Counted from the stretch's first letter, positions 18,465 through 29,005 are shown. The stretch is DNA of 64,000 bases from Xanthomonas vesicatoria ATCC 35937 (GCF_001908725.1 NZ_CP018725.1:1674001-1738000); one strand, 5' to 3'. The notes: generated from the letters alone by a model not told the origin. Program-made: numbers and translations.

Positions 18465-20312
18465 ATGACCGCCGCCAGTTCCGCGCTACCGCCCAGCCCC
18501 TTGCCCGACGAGCGCAAGGCGACGCTGGAACGGTTGGTCGACGGCCTGGATGCCGCCTCGCTGTGGTGGCTGTCCGGCTACACCGCCGGGCTGGCGCAGG
18601 GCCACCCGCCGCGGTCGCTGGCGGTGCTGCCGGGCGGGCAACCGCAGGCGGCTGCGCAGGACAGCCAGCGGCTGACGGTGGTGTACGGCAGCCAGACCGG
18701 CAATGCGCGCCGCCAGGCCGAACAGCTGGCCGCCGAGGCCGAAGCCGCCGGGTTGAGCGTGCGGCTGCTGCGCGCCGATGCCTACCCCACCCGCGAGCTC
18801 GCCAGCGAACGGCTGTTGTATGTGGTGATCAGCACCCAGGGCGAAGGCGATCCGCCGGACGATGCGATCGGCCTGGTCGAATTCCTGGCCGGCCGCCGCG
18901 CACCCAGGCTACCCGAGCTCAAGTACGCAGTGCTGGGGCTGGGCGATTCCAGCTATGCGGAGTTCTGCGGCATCGCGCGGCGTATCGACGACCGCCTGGC
19001 CGAACTCGGCGCCAGCCGTGTGCAGCCGCGCGGCGAAGCCGACTTGGACATCGACAGCATTGCCGACCCGTGGCGCGCGCAAGCGCTCACGCATGCGCGC
19101 GAGCTGCTCAAGAGCGTCCCGCACTCGGCAACGGTCACGCCGTTGCGCAGCAGCCCGGTGGCGCCGGCATGGTCGCACCAGCACCCGTTTGCCGCCGAGT
19201 TGCTGGCCAACCAGATCATCAGCGGGCGCGACTTCAAGGGCCCGGGCTTTCGCGTCTACGCACAGCCCGGCAAGCGCGTGCGGCACCTGGAATTCTCGCT
19301 GGAAGGCAGCGGACTGAGTTACGAGCCCGGCGATGCGCTGGGCATCGTCCATCGCAATCCGCCGGCGCTGGTGGACGCGCTGCTGCAGACCTTGCGACTG
19401 GATGGTCATGCCGCGGTCACCGTCGGCGACCAGACGCTGGCCTTGAACGAGTGGCTGGCCACCCGGCGGGAACTGACCAAGCTGTCGCGGCCGTTTCTGA
19501 CCGCCCACGCCGAGCGCGCGCGCGCAGACGAGCTGCAGGCGCTGCTCACCCCCACCCAGACTGCCGGCCTGGCGTCGTTGCTCTCCGATCATCAAGTGAT
19601 CGACGTGCTGCGACGCTGGCCGGCGGATTGGGACCACGCCAGCCTGCTGGACACGCTGCGTCCGCTCACGCCGCGGCTGTACTCGATCGCCTCCAGCCGC
19701 AAGCGTGTGGGCGACGAGGTGCACCTGGCGGTGGACGAACTCAACTACCAGGCGCACGGGCATGCGCACCTGGGTTCGGCCAGCGGCTTTCTCGCCGCAC
19801 TCGCCGAAGGCGACACCGCACCGGTCTACATCGAACCCAACGCACGCTTCCGCGTGCCCGCCGACCCAGACCGCGACATCCTGATGATCGGCCCGGGCAC
19901 CGGCGTGGCGCCATTTCGCGGCTTCGTGCAGGAACGCGCCGAAACCGGCGCCAAGGGCCGCAACTGGCTGTTCTTCGGCGCCCAGCATTTCACTACCGAC
20001 TTTCTCTATCAGGCCGAGTGGCAGCAGGCCTTGCAACGCGGCGAGTTGCACGCGCTGGATCTGGCGTTCTCGCGCGACCATGCCGAAAAAATCTACGTGC
20101 AACACCGCCTGCGCGAACGCGGCGCCGAGGTCTACGCCTGGCTGCAGGGTGGTGCGCATGTCTATGTCTGCGGCGCCATCGGCATGGGCAAGGACGTGCA
20201 CGCCGCCTTGCTGGACATCGTGACCACCCACGGCGCGCGCAGCCCTGAGGACGCTGCAGCCTACCTCACTCAAGTGCAGGTGGAGGGAAGCTATGCGCGC
20301 GATGTTTATTGA
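18465..20312 (+). CDS. cysJ: NADPH-sulfite reductase flavoprotein alpha subunit
   Basis: A 615-residue electron donor to CysI. Domains in order: N-terminal linker (1-65), FMN-binding flavodoxin domain ([32 protein letters not shown]), then FAD domain ([20 protein letters not shown]), then NADPH domain ([34 protein letters not shown]), ending in the canonical ARDVY-type C-terminus (SYARDVY). Length fits CysJ (about 600). First gene of the reduction operon, divergent from cysD. A repeat-filled 123-base gap separates it from cysI, whereas cysI and cysH overlap. Confidence 0.95.
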   Translation: MTAASSALPPSPLPDERKATLERLVDGLDAASLWWLSGYTAGLAQGHPPRSLAVLPGGQPQAAAQDSQRLTVVYGSQTGNARRQAEQLAAEAEAAGLSVRLLRADAYPTRELASERLLYVVISTQGEGDPPDDAIGLVEFLAGRRAPRLPELKYAVLGLGDSSYAEFCGIARRIDDRLAELGASRVQPRGEADLDIDSIADPWRAQALTHARELLKSVPHSATVTPLRSSPVAPAWSHQHPFAAELLANQIISGRDFKGPGFRVYAQPGKRVRHLEFSLEGSGLSYEPGDALGIVHRNPPALVDALLQTLRLDGHAAVTVGDQTLALNEWLATRRELTKLSRPFLTAHAERARADELQALLTPTQTAGLASLLSDHQVIDVLRRWPADWDHASLLDTLRPLTPRLYSIASSRKRVGDEVHLAVDELNYQAHGHAHLGSASGFLAALAEGDTAPVYIEPNARFRVPADPDRDILMIGPGTGVAPFRGFVQERAETGAKGRNWLFFGAQHFTTDFLYQAEWQQALQRGELHALDLAFSRDHAEKIYVQHRLRERGAEVYAWLQGGAHVYVCGAIGMGKDVHAALLDIVTTHGARSPEDAAAYLTQVQVEGSYARDVY

Positions 20313-20316
20313 GGCC

Positions 20317-20432
20317 GGGATTGGGGAGTCGGGATTGGGGATTCGTAACGGCGGGCTCCGAAAGTCTTCGGGTTGTCGTCGTACTGCCTCCGTTGTCGTG
20401 TTGCCAACCCCGAATCACGAATGCCGAATCCC
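20317..20432. repeat. Inverted GGGATTGGGGAGTCGGGATT repeat between cysJ and cysI
   Basis: Arm 1 (20317-20345) has units GGGATTGGGGAGTCGGGATTGGGG and arm 2 (20408-20432) has CCCGAATCACGAATGCCGAATCCCG, in opposite orientation. The element fills the gap between the cysJ stop and the cysI start, and its last bases abut the cysI start region. It may form an intercistronic hairpin. Confidence 0.7.
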
Positions 20433-20435
20433 GTC

Positions 20436-22142
20436 ATGAGCCACTCTGTCGAAGACATCAAATCCGAAAGCCGCCGTCTGCGCGGATCGCTGGAACAGAG
20501 CCTGGCCGATCCGGTCACCGGAGCGCTGCGCGAGGACGATCAGACGCTGATCAAGTACCACGGCAGCTACCAACAGGACGATCGCGACATCCGCGACGAG
20601 CGGCGTCGGCAAAAGCTCGAGCCGGCGTATCAATTCATGATTCGCACACGCACGCCGGGCGGGGTGATTTCGCCCCGCCAATGGTTGGCGCTGGATGGCA
20701 TCGCCACACGTTACGCCAACCACTCACTGCGCATCACCACACGCCAGGCGTTCCAGTTCCATGGCGTGATCAAGCGCGAACTCAAGGCGACCATGCAGGC
20801 GATCAACGCCACCTTGGTCGATACGCTGGCAGCCTGCGGCGATGTCAATCGCAATGTACAGGTCGCGGCCAACCCCTTGCTGTCGCAGGCACATGCCACG
20901 CTGTATGCCGATGCCGCGCGCGTGTCCGAGCATCTGCTGCCGAACACGCGTGCGTACTATGAAATCTGGCTGGACGAAGAACGCGTGGCCGGTTCCGGCA
21001 GCGAGGAGGAGCCGATCTACGGTGATCTGTATCTGCCGCGCAAGTTCAAGATCGGCTTCGCCGCGCCGCCGCTCAACGACGTGGACGTATTCGCAAACGA
21101 CCTGGGCTTCATCGCCATCCTGCGCGATGGCGAGCTGGTCGGATACAACGTCAGCATCGGTGGCGGCATGGGCGCATCGCACGGCGATGCGGACACCTGG
21201 CCGCGCGTGGCCAACGTCATTGGCTTTGTCACCCGCGATCAATTGCTGGACCTTGCCACTGCCGTGGTCACCACCCAGCGCGACTTTGGCAACCGCGCGG
21301 TGCGCAAGCGCGCGCGCTTCAAGTACACCATCGACGATCATGGCCTGGACACCATCGTGGCCGAGATCCAGCGCCGCGCCGGGTTCGCCCTGCAGCCGGC
21401 AAAGCACTTCGCGTTCGAGCACAACGGCGACCGCTATGGCTGGGTGGCAGGCGAGGATGGCCTGTGGCATCTGACCCTGTCGCTGCCGGCCGGACGCATT
21501 GCCGACACCGACACCGGCGCGCATCTGAGCGGGCTGCGTGCGATTGCGCAGTTGAACGTCGGCGAGTTCCGCATGACGCCCAACCAGAACCTGGTCATTG
21601 CCGGCGTCCCGGCGCAACAGCGTGCACAGATCGATGCGCTGGTGGCGCAGTACGCGCTGGATGCGGGCAACCATGCCGCCACCGCATTGGCGCGCGGCGC
21701 GATGGCCTGCGTGGCGCTGCCGACGTGCGGCCTGGCGATGGCCGAGGCCGAGCGCTATCTGCCGGATTTCAGCGCTGCGCTGCAGCCGCTGTTGCAGCAG
21801 CACGGGTTGACCAACACCCCCATCGTGCTGCGTCTATCCGGCTGCCCGAATGGATGTTCGCGACCGTACCTGGCGGAGATCGCCCTGGTGGGCAAGGCGC
21901 CGGGGCGCTACAACCTGATGCTGGGCGGCGACCGTCGCGGCCAACGGCTGAACACCTTGTATCGCGAAAACATCGCCGAACCGGAGATCCTGGCCGCGCT
22001 GGCCCCGCTCCTGGCCCGCTACGCCGCAGAACGCGACCGAGCCAGCGACGAAGGTTTCGGCGATTTCCTGCACCGCAGCGGCCTGATCGCACTACCGCCC
22101 TACCCCACGCACCGTCACCTCGACCTGGACTTGCTCGCATGA
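20436..22142 (+). CDS. cysI: Sulfite reductase hemoprotein beta subunit
   Basis: A 568-residue siroheme/4Fe-4S enzyme that reduces sulfite to sulfide with six electrons from CysJ. The two ferredoxin-like halves are evident ([34 protein letters not shown]). The cluster ligands are intact: C-x5-C in [13 protein letters not shown] and C-x3-C in [12 protein letters not shown]. The start at 20436 ([11 protein letters not shown]) was chosen because the longer open frame from 20373 is encoded by the dispersed repeat. The ribosome site is weak because the repeat lies just upstream. The stop overlaps the cysH start (ATGA). Confidence 0.95.
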   Translation: MSHSVEDIKSESRRLRGSLEQSLADPVTGALREDDQTLIKYHGSYQQDDRDIRDERRRQKLEPAYQFMIRTRTPGGVISPRQWLALDGIATRYANHSLRITTRQAFQFHGVIKRELKATMQAINATLVDTLAACGDVNRNVQVAANPLLSQAHATLYADAARVSEHLLPNTRAYYEIWLDEERVAGSGSEEEPIYGDLYLPRKFKIGFAAPPLNDVDVFANDLGFIAILRDGELVGYNVSIGGGMGASHGDADTWPRVANVIGFVTRDQLLDLATAVVTTQRDFGNRAVRKRARFKYTIDDHGLDTIVAEIQRRAGFALQPAKHFAFEHNGDRYGWVAGEDGLWHLTLSLPAGRIADTDTGAHLSGLRAIAQLNVGEFRMTPNQNLVIAGVPAQQRAQIDALVAQYALDAGNHAATALARGAMACVALPTCGLAMAEAERYLPDFSAALQPLLQQHGLTNTPIVLRLSGCPNGCSRPYLAEIALVGKAPGRYNLMLGGDRRGQRLNTLYRENIAEPEILAALAPLLARYAAERDRASDEGFGDFLHRSGLIALPPYPTHRHLDLDLLA

Positions 22143-22864
22143 CCGCGCTGCCCGCTGCATCGATCACCTCTTCCGCGTTGGACGATCTGGACGCGCTCAA
22201 CGCGCAGCTGGAAACGCGCCGTGCCGACGAACGCGTGGCGTGGGCGCTAGAGCATGGTCCGCAGGACGCCGCGCTGTCGTCCAGCTTCGGGGCGCAATCG
22301 GCGGTGACGCTGCATCTGCTCACCCAGCAGCGCCCGGACATTGCGGTGATCCTGATCGACACTGGATATCTGTTCCCGGAAACCTACCGCTTTGCCGACG
22401 CCTTGACCGACCGGCTCAAGCTCAACCTCAAGGTCTATCGCCCGCTCGTCAGCCGCGCCTGGATGGAAGCGCGCCATGGCCGGTTGTGGGAACAGGGCAT
22501 GGTCGGTATCGATCAGTACAACAACCTGCGCAAGGTCGAACCGATGCGCCGCGCACTGGACGAGCTCAACGTCGGCACTTGGTTCACCGGCCTGCGCCGC
22601 AGCCAGTCCGGCGGACGCGCGCAGACGCCAATCGTGCAGAAGCGTGGCGACCGCTACAAGATCAGCCCGATCGCCGACTGGACCGACCGCGATGTATGGC
22701 AGTACCTGCAGGCGCACGACCTGCCCTATCACCCGCTGTGGGAACAGGGCTATGTCTCGATCGGCGACTTCCACACCACCCGCCGCTGGGAACCGGGCAT
22801 GCGCGAAGAAGACACTCGCTTTTTCGGCCTCAAGCGCGAGTGCGGGATTCACGAGGACATTTGA
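22139..22864 (+). CDS. cysH: Phosphoadenylyl-sulfate (PAPS) reductase
   Basis: A 241-residue PP-loop reductase making sulfite and PAP from PAPS with thioredoxin or glutaredoxin. Motifs: [15 protein letters not shown] (PP-loop region), [25 protein letters not shown], and the catalytic tail RECGIHEDI with its single Cys. The paired Cys-Cys motifs that bind 4Fe-4S in assimilatory APS reductases are absent. This argues for a PAPS- rather than APS-type enzyme and fits the presence of an APS kinase domain in CysNC. The start overlaps the cysI stop by four bases. Confidence 0.95.
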   Translation: MTALPAASITSSALDDLDALNAQLETRRADERVAWALEHGPQDAALSSSFGAQSAVTLHLLTQQRPDIAVILIDTGYLFPETYRFADALTDRLKLNLKVYRPLVSRAWMEARHGRLWEQGMVGIDQYNNLRKVEPMRRALDELNVGTWFTGLRRSQSGGRAQTPIVQKRGDRYKISPIADWTDRDVWQYLQAHDLPYHPLWEQGYVSIGDFHTTRRWEPGMREEDTRFFGLKRECGIHEDI

Positions 22865-22931
22865 GCTGGGCGGTGCTTGATGAGGGTCGTGAAGCGTCAG
22901 CGGGAGACGAGGTAGGGAGTCTGCGAGCTGT

Positions 22932-22956
22932 GCGCGTTGCACACAGCGCAACGCGC
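22932..22956 (+). terminator. Hairpin after cysJIH
   Basis: GCGCGTTGC (22932-22940) pairs perfectly with GCAACGCGC (22948-22956) over a 7-base loop, followed by GAACATCTTTCT. It lies 68 bases after the cysH stop. The T content after the stem is modest, so the terminator role is likely but not certain. The remaining gap up to 23181 holds no supported gene. Confidence 0.5.
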
Positions 22957-23181
22957 GAACATCTTTCTGGTGGACTGATGGCCGTAACACGCGCAACGCA
23001 TAGCGTTGTCGTGCCGCAAAATCGCAGGGCGCAAGAAGACGCGCTCGTTTTCGGAGAGCGCGGCAACGCAGGCCACTGCACCGCGATATGAGCGACAGTT
23101 ACGCGAGCCGCCGCTGTCGCCGTGGCGACTGAGGGAGGCGATCGCTACACTCGCAGCGATAACCACACCCGGAGCCGTGCA

Positions 23182-24885
23182 TTACACCGCAGTACGTGCC
23201 TGCACCCGCTGCGTCCAATAGCGATCGAACAACCACATCAGCAGCAACGAAAACCCCACCAGCGGAAAAAGCAACCCGCACAGCATCAACAGCACCAGCA
23301 ACCCGCGCAGGGTGCGTGGGTCGGCGGCCAATGGCGGCACGCCCAGGCCACCCACGGGGCGCCGCTTCCACCACATCACTGCGGCACTCACGCACATCAG
23401 CACGATCGCCGCACAGGCAACCAGCAGGATCAACTGGTTGGCAGTGCCGTATTGCTGCCCCAGGTGCACATTGATGCCCCATTCCAGCGCGCGCCCCACC
23501 GGCCCATAGTCGCGATAGCGCATGTCCAGCAACACCGCACCGCTGTACTGATCCAGGTGGATCACCCGCTGCTGCTGCAGATCGGCCGGATACACCGAGG
23601 CGGTATACACACCGCGCGCGCCACGCGGCGGCGATACGCTATACCCCGGCGCAATGCCGAGCGCATCGAACCGCGCCATCGCCGCATCCAGGCCGATCGC
23701 GCCCACCCCAGGCGCAGCGACACTGCCGGCACCACCATGCGCTGCATGCACTGACTGGCCTGATTGCTCCGATTGCCTGGAGTGTTCTGAATGCTCCGGA
23801 CGCTCTGCGTGCTCTGCGCGCTCCGGATGTTCTGCATGCTCCGTGTCTTGTGCATGAGCGGGATGCAAGCTCACCCCTGCCCCTTGCGCGCGAGAAGGCA
23901 CTGCGTGCGCGCCATTGGCGCGCGTGCCTTGGTGCACCAACGCTACTGGCGCGGAGCGGGGGTCGGGATAAGCGTCGGCCGTAGGTAACGCAGCCGCCTG
24001 CAGCCCGCCCGCTTGCCTGTCATGCAATCGCGCGTCCACCGCATCAGCCCCTGGCACAGCGGATTCAGGTAGATGTGCCTGCCGTAACGACCAGGCCGGA
24101 TCGGTGGTCTCGGACAGGCGCTGCTCCGACATCGGCTGCTGCACACGCAACCCGGCCGGATACCCAAAATCATGCCCGTTGGCCCAGCGATTGACCTGTG
24201 CGCCCCACAGCCACGACCATGGCATGCCGGTCAACGCCAGAAACAGCAGGACCGCGCCCACACCGGCACCAGTCACTGCATGCAGGTCGCGCCAGAACAG
24301 CCGCTGCTTGGGCGTACCACGGACACTGACCACGCCACCGCGCCGCCCGCGCGGCCACCACAGGTACACACCGGTGAGCACCAGCACGATCGCCCACCCC
24401 GCCGCCATTTCGATCACCCCCCGTGCGAACGGGCCGATCAACTCCAGGCTGTGCAACCGCCGAATCGTCCAGGCCAGCGTGCCGTGCTCGGGCAAGCTCC
24501 CCAACACACGCAGGCGATACGGATCCACATACACCACCTTGCGCGTGCCCGTCGCGTCCACCAGGCCGATCTCTGCACTGGCATCGGCACGGGCGGGCGT
24601 GGTGTAGCGGAACAAGGTGCCGCCATCGTCGCGCTGCGCCACCTCCACCAATTGCTGTGCAGACGCGCGCGCCGCGCCCACCGGCACCACCTTCAAACCA
24701 TGGTGAAACGTGCGATCGATGGCGTCCTGATAGAGAAATGCCGCACCGGTCAGCGCCAGCCAGATGATGAAAGGCAGCACCAACAGCCCGGCGTAGAAAT
24801 GCCAGCGCCACACGGCACGGTAGAAGCGCCAGCGGCCATCGCGCAGCGCTACGTCGACGCTGGCAGTCCCTGCGGGTATGTGCAT
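23182..24885 (-). CDS. PepSY-associated membrane protein with His/Glu-rich repeat
   Basis: A 567-residue inner-membrane protein of the PepSY-TM (PiuB-like) family, usually found beside siderophore or metal receptors. An early segment FYAGLLVLPFIIWLALTGAAFLY is followed by further membrane helices (AGWAIVLVLTGVYLWWPRG; AVLLFLALTGMPWSW; ILLVACAAIVLMCVSAAVMWW; and a C-terminal pair). PepSY-like periplasmic segments lie between. Residues about 338-377 are a low-complexity HAEHPERAEHAERPEHSEHS-type tract made of imperfect 9-base units (23755-23875), a possible metal-binding loop. The start overlaps the receptor stop (TGATG). Probably mediates reduction or handling of the imported metal; that is inference. 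Confidence 0.85.
   Translation of the reverse strand: MHIPAGTASVDVALRDGRWRFYRAVWRWHFYAGLLVLPFIIWLALTGAAFLYQDAIDRTFHHGLKVVPVGAARASAQQLVEVAQRDDGGTLFRYTTPARADASAEIGLVDATGTRKVVYVDPYRLRVLGSLPEHGTLAWTIRRLHSLELIGPFARGVIEMAAGWAIVLVLTGVYLWWPRGRRGGVVSVRGTPKQRLFWRDLHAVTGAGVGAVLLFLALTGMPWSWLWGAQVNRWANGHDFGYPAGLRVQQPMSEQRLSETTDPAWSLRQAHLPESAVPGADAVDARLHDRQAGGLQAAALPTADAYPDPRSAPVALVHQGTRANGAHAVPSRAQGAGVSLHPAHAQDTEHAEHPERAEHAERPEHSEHSRQSEQSGQSVHAAHGGAGSVAAPGVGAIGLDAAMARFDALGIAPGYSVSPPRGARGVYTASVYPADLQQQRVIHLDQYSGAVLLDMRYRDYGPVGRALEWGINVHLGQQYGTANQLILLVACAAIVLMCVSAAVMWWKRRPVGGLGVPPLAADPRTLRGLLVLLMLCGLLFPLVGFSLLLMWLFDRYWTQRVQARTAV
23755..23875. repeat. Imperfect tandem repeat encoding His/Glu/Ser tract
   Basis: Degenerate 9- and 18-base units such as TGCTCCGGATGTTCTGCA repeat along this stretch in phase with the PepSY reading frame, encoding HAEHPE/RAEHAE-like peptides. 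Copy number could vary between strains. Confidence 0.65.
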
Positions 24886-26912
24886 CAGAAACTCCAGTCC
24901 CAGGACACCGACAGCGCGCGACCATCGCCTGGCGAATAGCCGGAACTGCCGCTGTCGTACCACGCGTACACATAGGCGCGATCGGTGACGTTGCGCAGCT
25001 GCACGCTGAGCGCATTGCGCGCATCCACGTTCCAGCGTGCGCCAAGATTGAGCAAGGCATAGCCGCCGGTGCGGCCCAGGGTATTGCTGCGTTCCAGGTA
25101 ATAATCGCCCTGCGCATTGCCCCAGGCGCTGAGCTGCACCGCTGTACTCACCTGCCACTCCAGCCCGGCGGTGGCCAACCAGTGCGGCACGTTTTCGATC
25201 TCTTTTCCGCGCGTTGCCGGCGCACTGGGATCGGGTGTGGCGATGCTGGCTTTCTGTCGCGCATACGACATCCACGCACGCCAATGCTCGGCCGGCTGCA
25301 GGTTCAGTTGCGCATCCCACCCGCGCCGCAGCGTCCGGCCGACATTGGCGACATCGCCGATGCCGGCCACGCCGTTGACGCCGAGAATGGTTGCCACTTC
25401 GCCGGAGGCCCGTTGTTCCCAATACGCCACCCGCCCATCCAGCAGCGCCGACGGCGCGAATTTGTAACCGGCTTCCCAGCCATCGTTGATCGACGGCCCG
25501 AGATCGCCCGGCTGACGACGGTACGCACCATCGCCGCTGCCGATCTGGAAGGTGCGTCCCCAGTTGGCGTACACGCTGCTCTGCTCGCCCACACGGTAGC
25601 TGGCGCTGAACTTGGGTTGCTTGATGGTGCCGTAGTCGTAGGTCGGCGCCCAGACACCGGCCATCACGTCGTGCAAGGTGCCATCGACCCGGTCGATGCG
25701 ATACCCCGGCACCAATTGCAAACGGTCGACAGGGCTCAGCACGGCCTGCACATAGGCACCGCGGGTGCGCAGATCGTAGTTCCAGTCGCGCAATTGCGCG
25801 CCACGCGCGCGCGCGATGGTGCGGTAGCGCTGGGACTGGTTGTCCTGCCATTGCGCATCCGCGCCGGCTTCCAGCGCCGCGTTCCACACGCCCCAGTCGG
25901 GCTGCCAGTTGCCACGCAGCAGCACGCCGCGATGGGTTTCATCGGTGTCACGCTCCTGCTGCAGGCCGGCGGCAGAAAAACGCACCCAGCGTTGATTGCG
26001 GTAGTCGTTCTGGTAGGCCTTGGCGCTCCACTGCGCATCGGCGCCCAGCGTGCCGTCGGCATGCAATGCGGTCTGACGCACACGACGCTCGCTGCGATCG
26101 TCCTGCGCATAGGCCGGCGAACTGCGCGGCGCCGCACGCGCGCTGGCCGCATCCAGATACCCCGCCTCCAGCGCGTGGTTGTCGTAGTAGCGCGTGGTCA
26201 GCCCGGCGCGGAAGGTACCGTCCGGGTCGGTGTAGAACCACTTGCCGGCGACGCTGCGTTTGCGCGCATCGGCATGCTCGCGATAGCCATCGGAATCGCG
26301 CCAGGCCAGCACATAGTTCTGGCTCCACGGGCCCTGCTCGAAGCCCTTGCCCAGTTGCACCTCGCGCGCGCCGAAGCTGCCCGCAGTCACGCTGAGGCGG
26401 CCATCGTTGCCACCGGTGCGGGTGAGCACATCCACGCTGCCGGCGATGGCATTCAAGCCGTACCGGGCATCGTTGGTACCACGTACGATTTCGATGGCGC
26501 TGATGTCCTGCGGAAACACCGCATCCAGATACGGCATGCCACCGGCGTTGTCGTTACTAGGAATGCCGTCGATCAAAAGCTTGACCGCGTTGATCCGCCC
26601 CTCGCCGTTGAAGCCACGGAACGAAAACCGCCCTGCATCGGTCCCCATGCGGAACGGGGTCACCTGCACACCGGGCGCGCGCATCAGCAGTTCCCAGCTG
26701 TAATCCACGTGTTGATCGTGCAGCAGCGCACCGCCGATCACATCCACCGAACTCAACACGCGCGCCGTGCTCGGCGTGCGCTGCGCGTGCTCGCTCACCT
26801 GCACCTTGCCCAGCGTCAGTGCGGCGTCTTGCGCCTGCACCTGGCAGGCCTGGCCGCACACCAGCGCCAACGACGGCGCGTACCACATCGTTTTCAACAA
26901 CCGCAAACGCAT
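24885..26912 (-). CDS. TonB-dependent receptor (metal/siderophore type)
   Basis: A 675-residue outer-membrane gated barrel. The signal peptide is MRLRLLKTMWYAPSLALVCGQACQVQAQ. The plug domain has the expected landmarks (YSWELLMRAPGVQV; FSFRGFNGEGRINAVKLLID; ISAIEIVRGTNDARYGLNAI), and the barrel ends in the aromatic C-terminus WDWSF. It resembles FecA-like receptors of ferric or other metal chelates rather than the oversized polysaccharide receptors. The start at 26912 was preferred over the 24-codon longer frame because it opens the signal peptide and has AAAGGG upstream. The next gene is PepSY (TGATG overlap) and the previous is DUF2946. This arrangement points to metal uptake, perhaps copper or iron. 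Confidence 0.88.
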   Translation of the reverse strand: MRLRLLKTMWYAPSLALVCGQACQVQAQDAALTLGKVQVSEHAQRTPSTARVLSSVDVIGGALLHDQHVDYSWELLMRAPGVQVTPFRMGTDAGRFSFRGFNGEGRINAVKLLIDGIPSNDNAGGMPYLDAVFPQDISAIEIVRGTNDARYGLNAIAGSVDVLTRTGGNDGRLSVTAGSFGAREVQLGKGFEQGPWSQNYVLAWRDSDGYREHADARKRSVAGKWFYTDPDGTFRAGLTTRYYDNHALEAGYLDAASARAAPRSSPAYAQDDRSERRVRQTALHADGTLGADAQWSAKAYQNDYRNQRWVRFSAAGLQQERDTDETHRGVLLRGNWQPDWGVWNAALEAGADAQWQDNQSQRYRTIARARGAQLRDWNYDLRTRGAYVQAVLSPVDRLQLVPGYRIDRVDGTLHDVMAGVWAPTYDYGTIKQPKFSASYRVGEQSSVYANWGRTFQIGSGDGAYRRQPGDLGPSINDGWEAGYKFAPSALLDGRVAYWEQRASGEVATILGVNGVAGIGDVANVGRTLRRGWDAQLNLQPAEHWRAWMSYARQKASIATPDPSAPATRGKEIENVPHWLATAGLEWQVSTAVQLSAWGNAQGDYYLERSNTLGRTGGYALLNLGARWNVDARNALSVQLRNVTDRAYVYAWYDSGSSGYSPGDGRALSVSWDWSF

Positions 26913-27080
26913 GACCAACCCTTTGCCGCGACACCACGGCAATGCAGCCGTGCGCCGCACGCATAGCGCGGGCACCGGCTTCATTCAAAGAACGCGTCGT
27001 CCATCGGGTGCGCACGGCCACGCCGACGCATCAGGCGCCGGCAAACCGCAGCGCAACGGACGCCCGCAACGGGGCAAGGC

Positions 27081-27515
27081 TCAGGCGTACAACGGTGGCC
27101 CACGCGCTCCGAGGGCACTCCAGCGCAAGGCCGACCGTACCCGCACCGTGGCGGGCAACGGCATCGGCACCGGGCGTCGCTGCAGCAGGCACAGCACCAG
27201 CAGCGCCAGCCAGGGCAGCAAGCGCGCGGCCAACATGCAGTAGTCGCAGGCTTCGCCGTGCAGCGCGGCGTCATGGTCGCCAGCCCGTTGCTTGGCGCCG
27301 GGCATGGCGTGACCCGGATGCGCTGCGCCTTGTGCTTGCGCAGGCACGTGGCCGGCATGCACAGCCGTGCCGGTGGCGAGCGCCGGGCCGCTCATGCACA
27401 TCGGCTCGATCGCGCGCGCCTGGCTCCAGCGGCTGATCAACGGTGCCACCAGCATCAGCGCAACCGCCAGGCAGGCGAGCACGTGCAGCAAGCGATGGCG
27501 GTGGAGCGAGGGCAT
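27081..27515 (-). CDS. DUF2946 family small membrane protein
   Basis: A protein of 144 residues (151 if ATG 27536 is used). An N-terminal helix (LLHVLACLAVALMLVAPLIS) is followed by a His-rich stretch (HAGHVPAQAQGAAHPGHA), then HDAALHGEACDYCMLAARLL with a CxxC, and a second helix. DUF2946 proteins are small, His/Cys-bearing and commonly sit beside metal receptors, so a role in periplasmic metal capture or sensing is plausible. The reaction is unknown. It precedes the TonB receptor by about 170 bases with no obvious terminator between. The start is uncertain: neither ATG has a clear ribosome site. Confidence 0.7.
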   Translation of the reverse strand: MPSLHRHRLLHVLACLAVALMLVAPLISRWSQARAIEPMCMSGPALATGTAVHAGHVPAQAQGAAHPGHAMPGAKQRAGDHDAALHGEACDYCMLAARLLPWLALLVLCLLQRRPVPMPLPATVRVRSALRWSALGARGPPLYA

Positions 27516-27808
27516 TGGCGGAGTGTAAGCCGCCATGTTGACGGGAGCGATGGTGGCGGCCGGTACGCGACCGGATGTCGCACCCTCACTGGTGCAAGCG
27601 TGCGGGCGCACCAGCATGACATGCGGCACGTCGGCCGTTCCTCCTGGCTGCCCGCTTCGCGTCAACCAGACCGAACCATCACTTCCACATCACCTGATCC
27701 CTATTGTCCAGGCCGGCAGTCACAGTTCCACTGGTGTGAATCATGGTGCACGCATGCAAAGCGCTGCCATGCCCTATGCTTGCACGTCATCCAATTCACC
27801 CTGTGCGC

Positions 27809-29005
27809 ATGAGTACTGTCCTGTCCGATCCAGCGGCTGAGCCACTTCCCTGCGCCCCCAAACCGCCCAGCGAAGCGCTTCGCCTGCAGGCGCTGCGCAG
27901 CTACGGCATTCTCGACACCCCGCGCGAGGCAGCCTTCGAAGACATCACCCGGCTTGCGTCCATCATTTGCCAGACCCCGATCGCCTTGATCAGCCTGGTG
28001 GACGCTGACCGCCAGTGGTTCAAGAGCGAACTGGGAATGGGCGAGCGCGAGACGCCGCTATTCAAGTCGATGTGCGCGCATGCGTTGCTCGACAGCGACG
28101 TGCTGGTGGTGCCGGACACGCGCGAAGACGTCCGCTTTTCGCGCAACCCGTTAGTCACTGGCGAGGCGCCCCTGTACTTCTATGCAGGTGCGTTGTTGAA
28201 GACCCCGGACGGGCTGCCGCTGGGCACGGTGTGTGTCCTTGACCGGCAGCCGCGCAAACTGACCGACGAACAGGTCGAGGCGCTGCGCGCGCTTGCACGC
28301 CAGACCATGGCGCAGCTGGAATTGCGCCGCGCGCTGCTGATTGCCGAAGAGTCCGACCGCTACCGCAGCAGGCTGATGGCCATTGCCGGGCACGATCTGA
28401 AGACCCCGTTGCGCACGGCCGCCTATGCCATCGACAAGATGCGTCGGCACGCCAACGTCGATTCCATCCCGACCTTGGTGACCGCGCGCGATGCGATCAG
28501 CCTAGTCGGGCGCAGCCTGGATGAACTGGCCACGTTGGCGGCCGCAAGCAAGGCCGCCATGCCGGATCTGCAAGTGCTGCAGTTGGAAGACATCCTGCAT
28601 TCGGTGCTTGGCGTCTGGCGCCAGCCGGCCATCGACAAGTGCCTGTCGCTGCGCCATGTGCCGACCTCGCTGCGCGTGCGCAGCCACCCGACCTTGCTGA
28701 CCACCCTGATCGGCAACCTGGTGGGCAATGCCATCAAATACACCGAACGTGGACGCGTGCTGGTCGGTGCCCGCCGCCGCCCCGGCTATGCGGTGGTGGA
28801 AATCATCGACAGCGGCATCGGCCTGAATCTTGAACAGCCCGAGCAGGTCTTCCAGGCGTTCCGCCAGGCCGACCCACGTAGCGACGGCCTGGGCATCGGG
28901 CTATGGATCGTGCACCGCACCGCCGAAACATTAGGGTGCGAGGTAACGGTGCGACCTCGGTCGGAAGGCGGCACCTGTTTTTCTGTTCGCATTCCGCTGG
29001 CCTGA
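27809..29005 (+). CDS. GAF-domain sensor histidine kinase, cytoplasmic, orphan
   Basis: A 398-residue soluble kinase without membrane helices. After LRLQALRSYGILDTPREAAFEDITRLA the GAF domain spans roughly residues 40-175 (DRQWFKSELGM; APLYFYAGALLKTPDGLPLG). The HisKA H-box is AIAGHDLKTPLR with His195. The HATPase domain shows the N-box NLVGNAIKYT, and the G-boxes DSGIGL and LGIGLWIV. No response regulator is adjacent, so the partner must be encoded elsewhere. The start at 27809 was chosen because it gives the family-like N-terminus; the longer frame from 27743 is Cys/His-rich shadow. Confidence 0.88.
   Translation: MSTVLSDPAAEPLPCAPKPPSEALRLQALRSYGILDTPREAAFEDITRLASIICQTPIALISLVDADRQWFKSELGMGERETPLFKSMCAHALLDSDVLVVPDTREDVRFSRNPLVTGEAPLYFYAGALLKTPDGLPLGTVCVLDRQPRKLTDEQVEALRALARQTMAQLELRRALLIAEESDRYRSRLMAIAGHDLKTPLRTAAYAIDKMRRHANVDSIPTLVTARDAISLVGRSLDELATLAAASKAAMPDLQVLQLEDILHSVLGVWRQPAIDKCLSLRHVPTSLRVRSHPTLLTTLIGNLVGNAIKYTERGRVLVGARRRPGYAVVEIIDSGIGLNLEQPEQVFQAFRQADPRSDGLGIGLWIVHRTAETLGCEVTVRPRSEGGTCFSVRIPLA

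Noticed and set aside
22897..23166. 89-codon leftward frame after cysH
   Set aside because: Overlaps the cysJIH hairpin, has no ribosome site and resembles a shadow frame.
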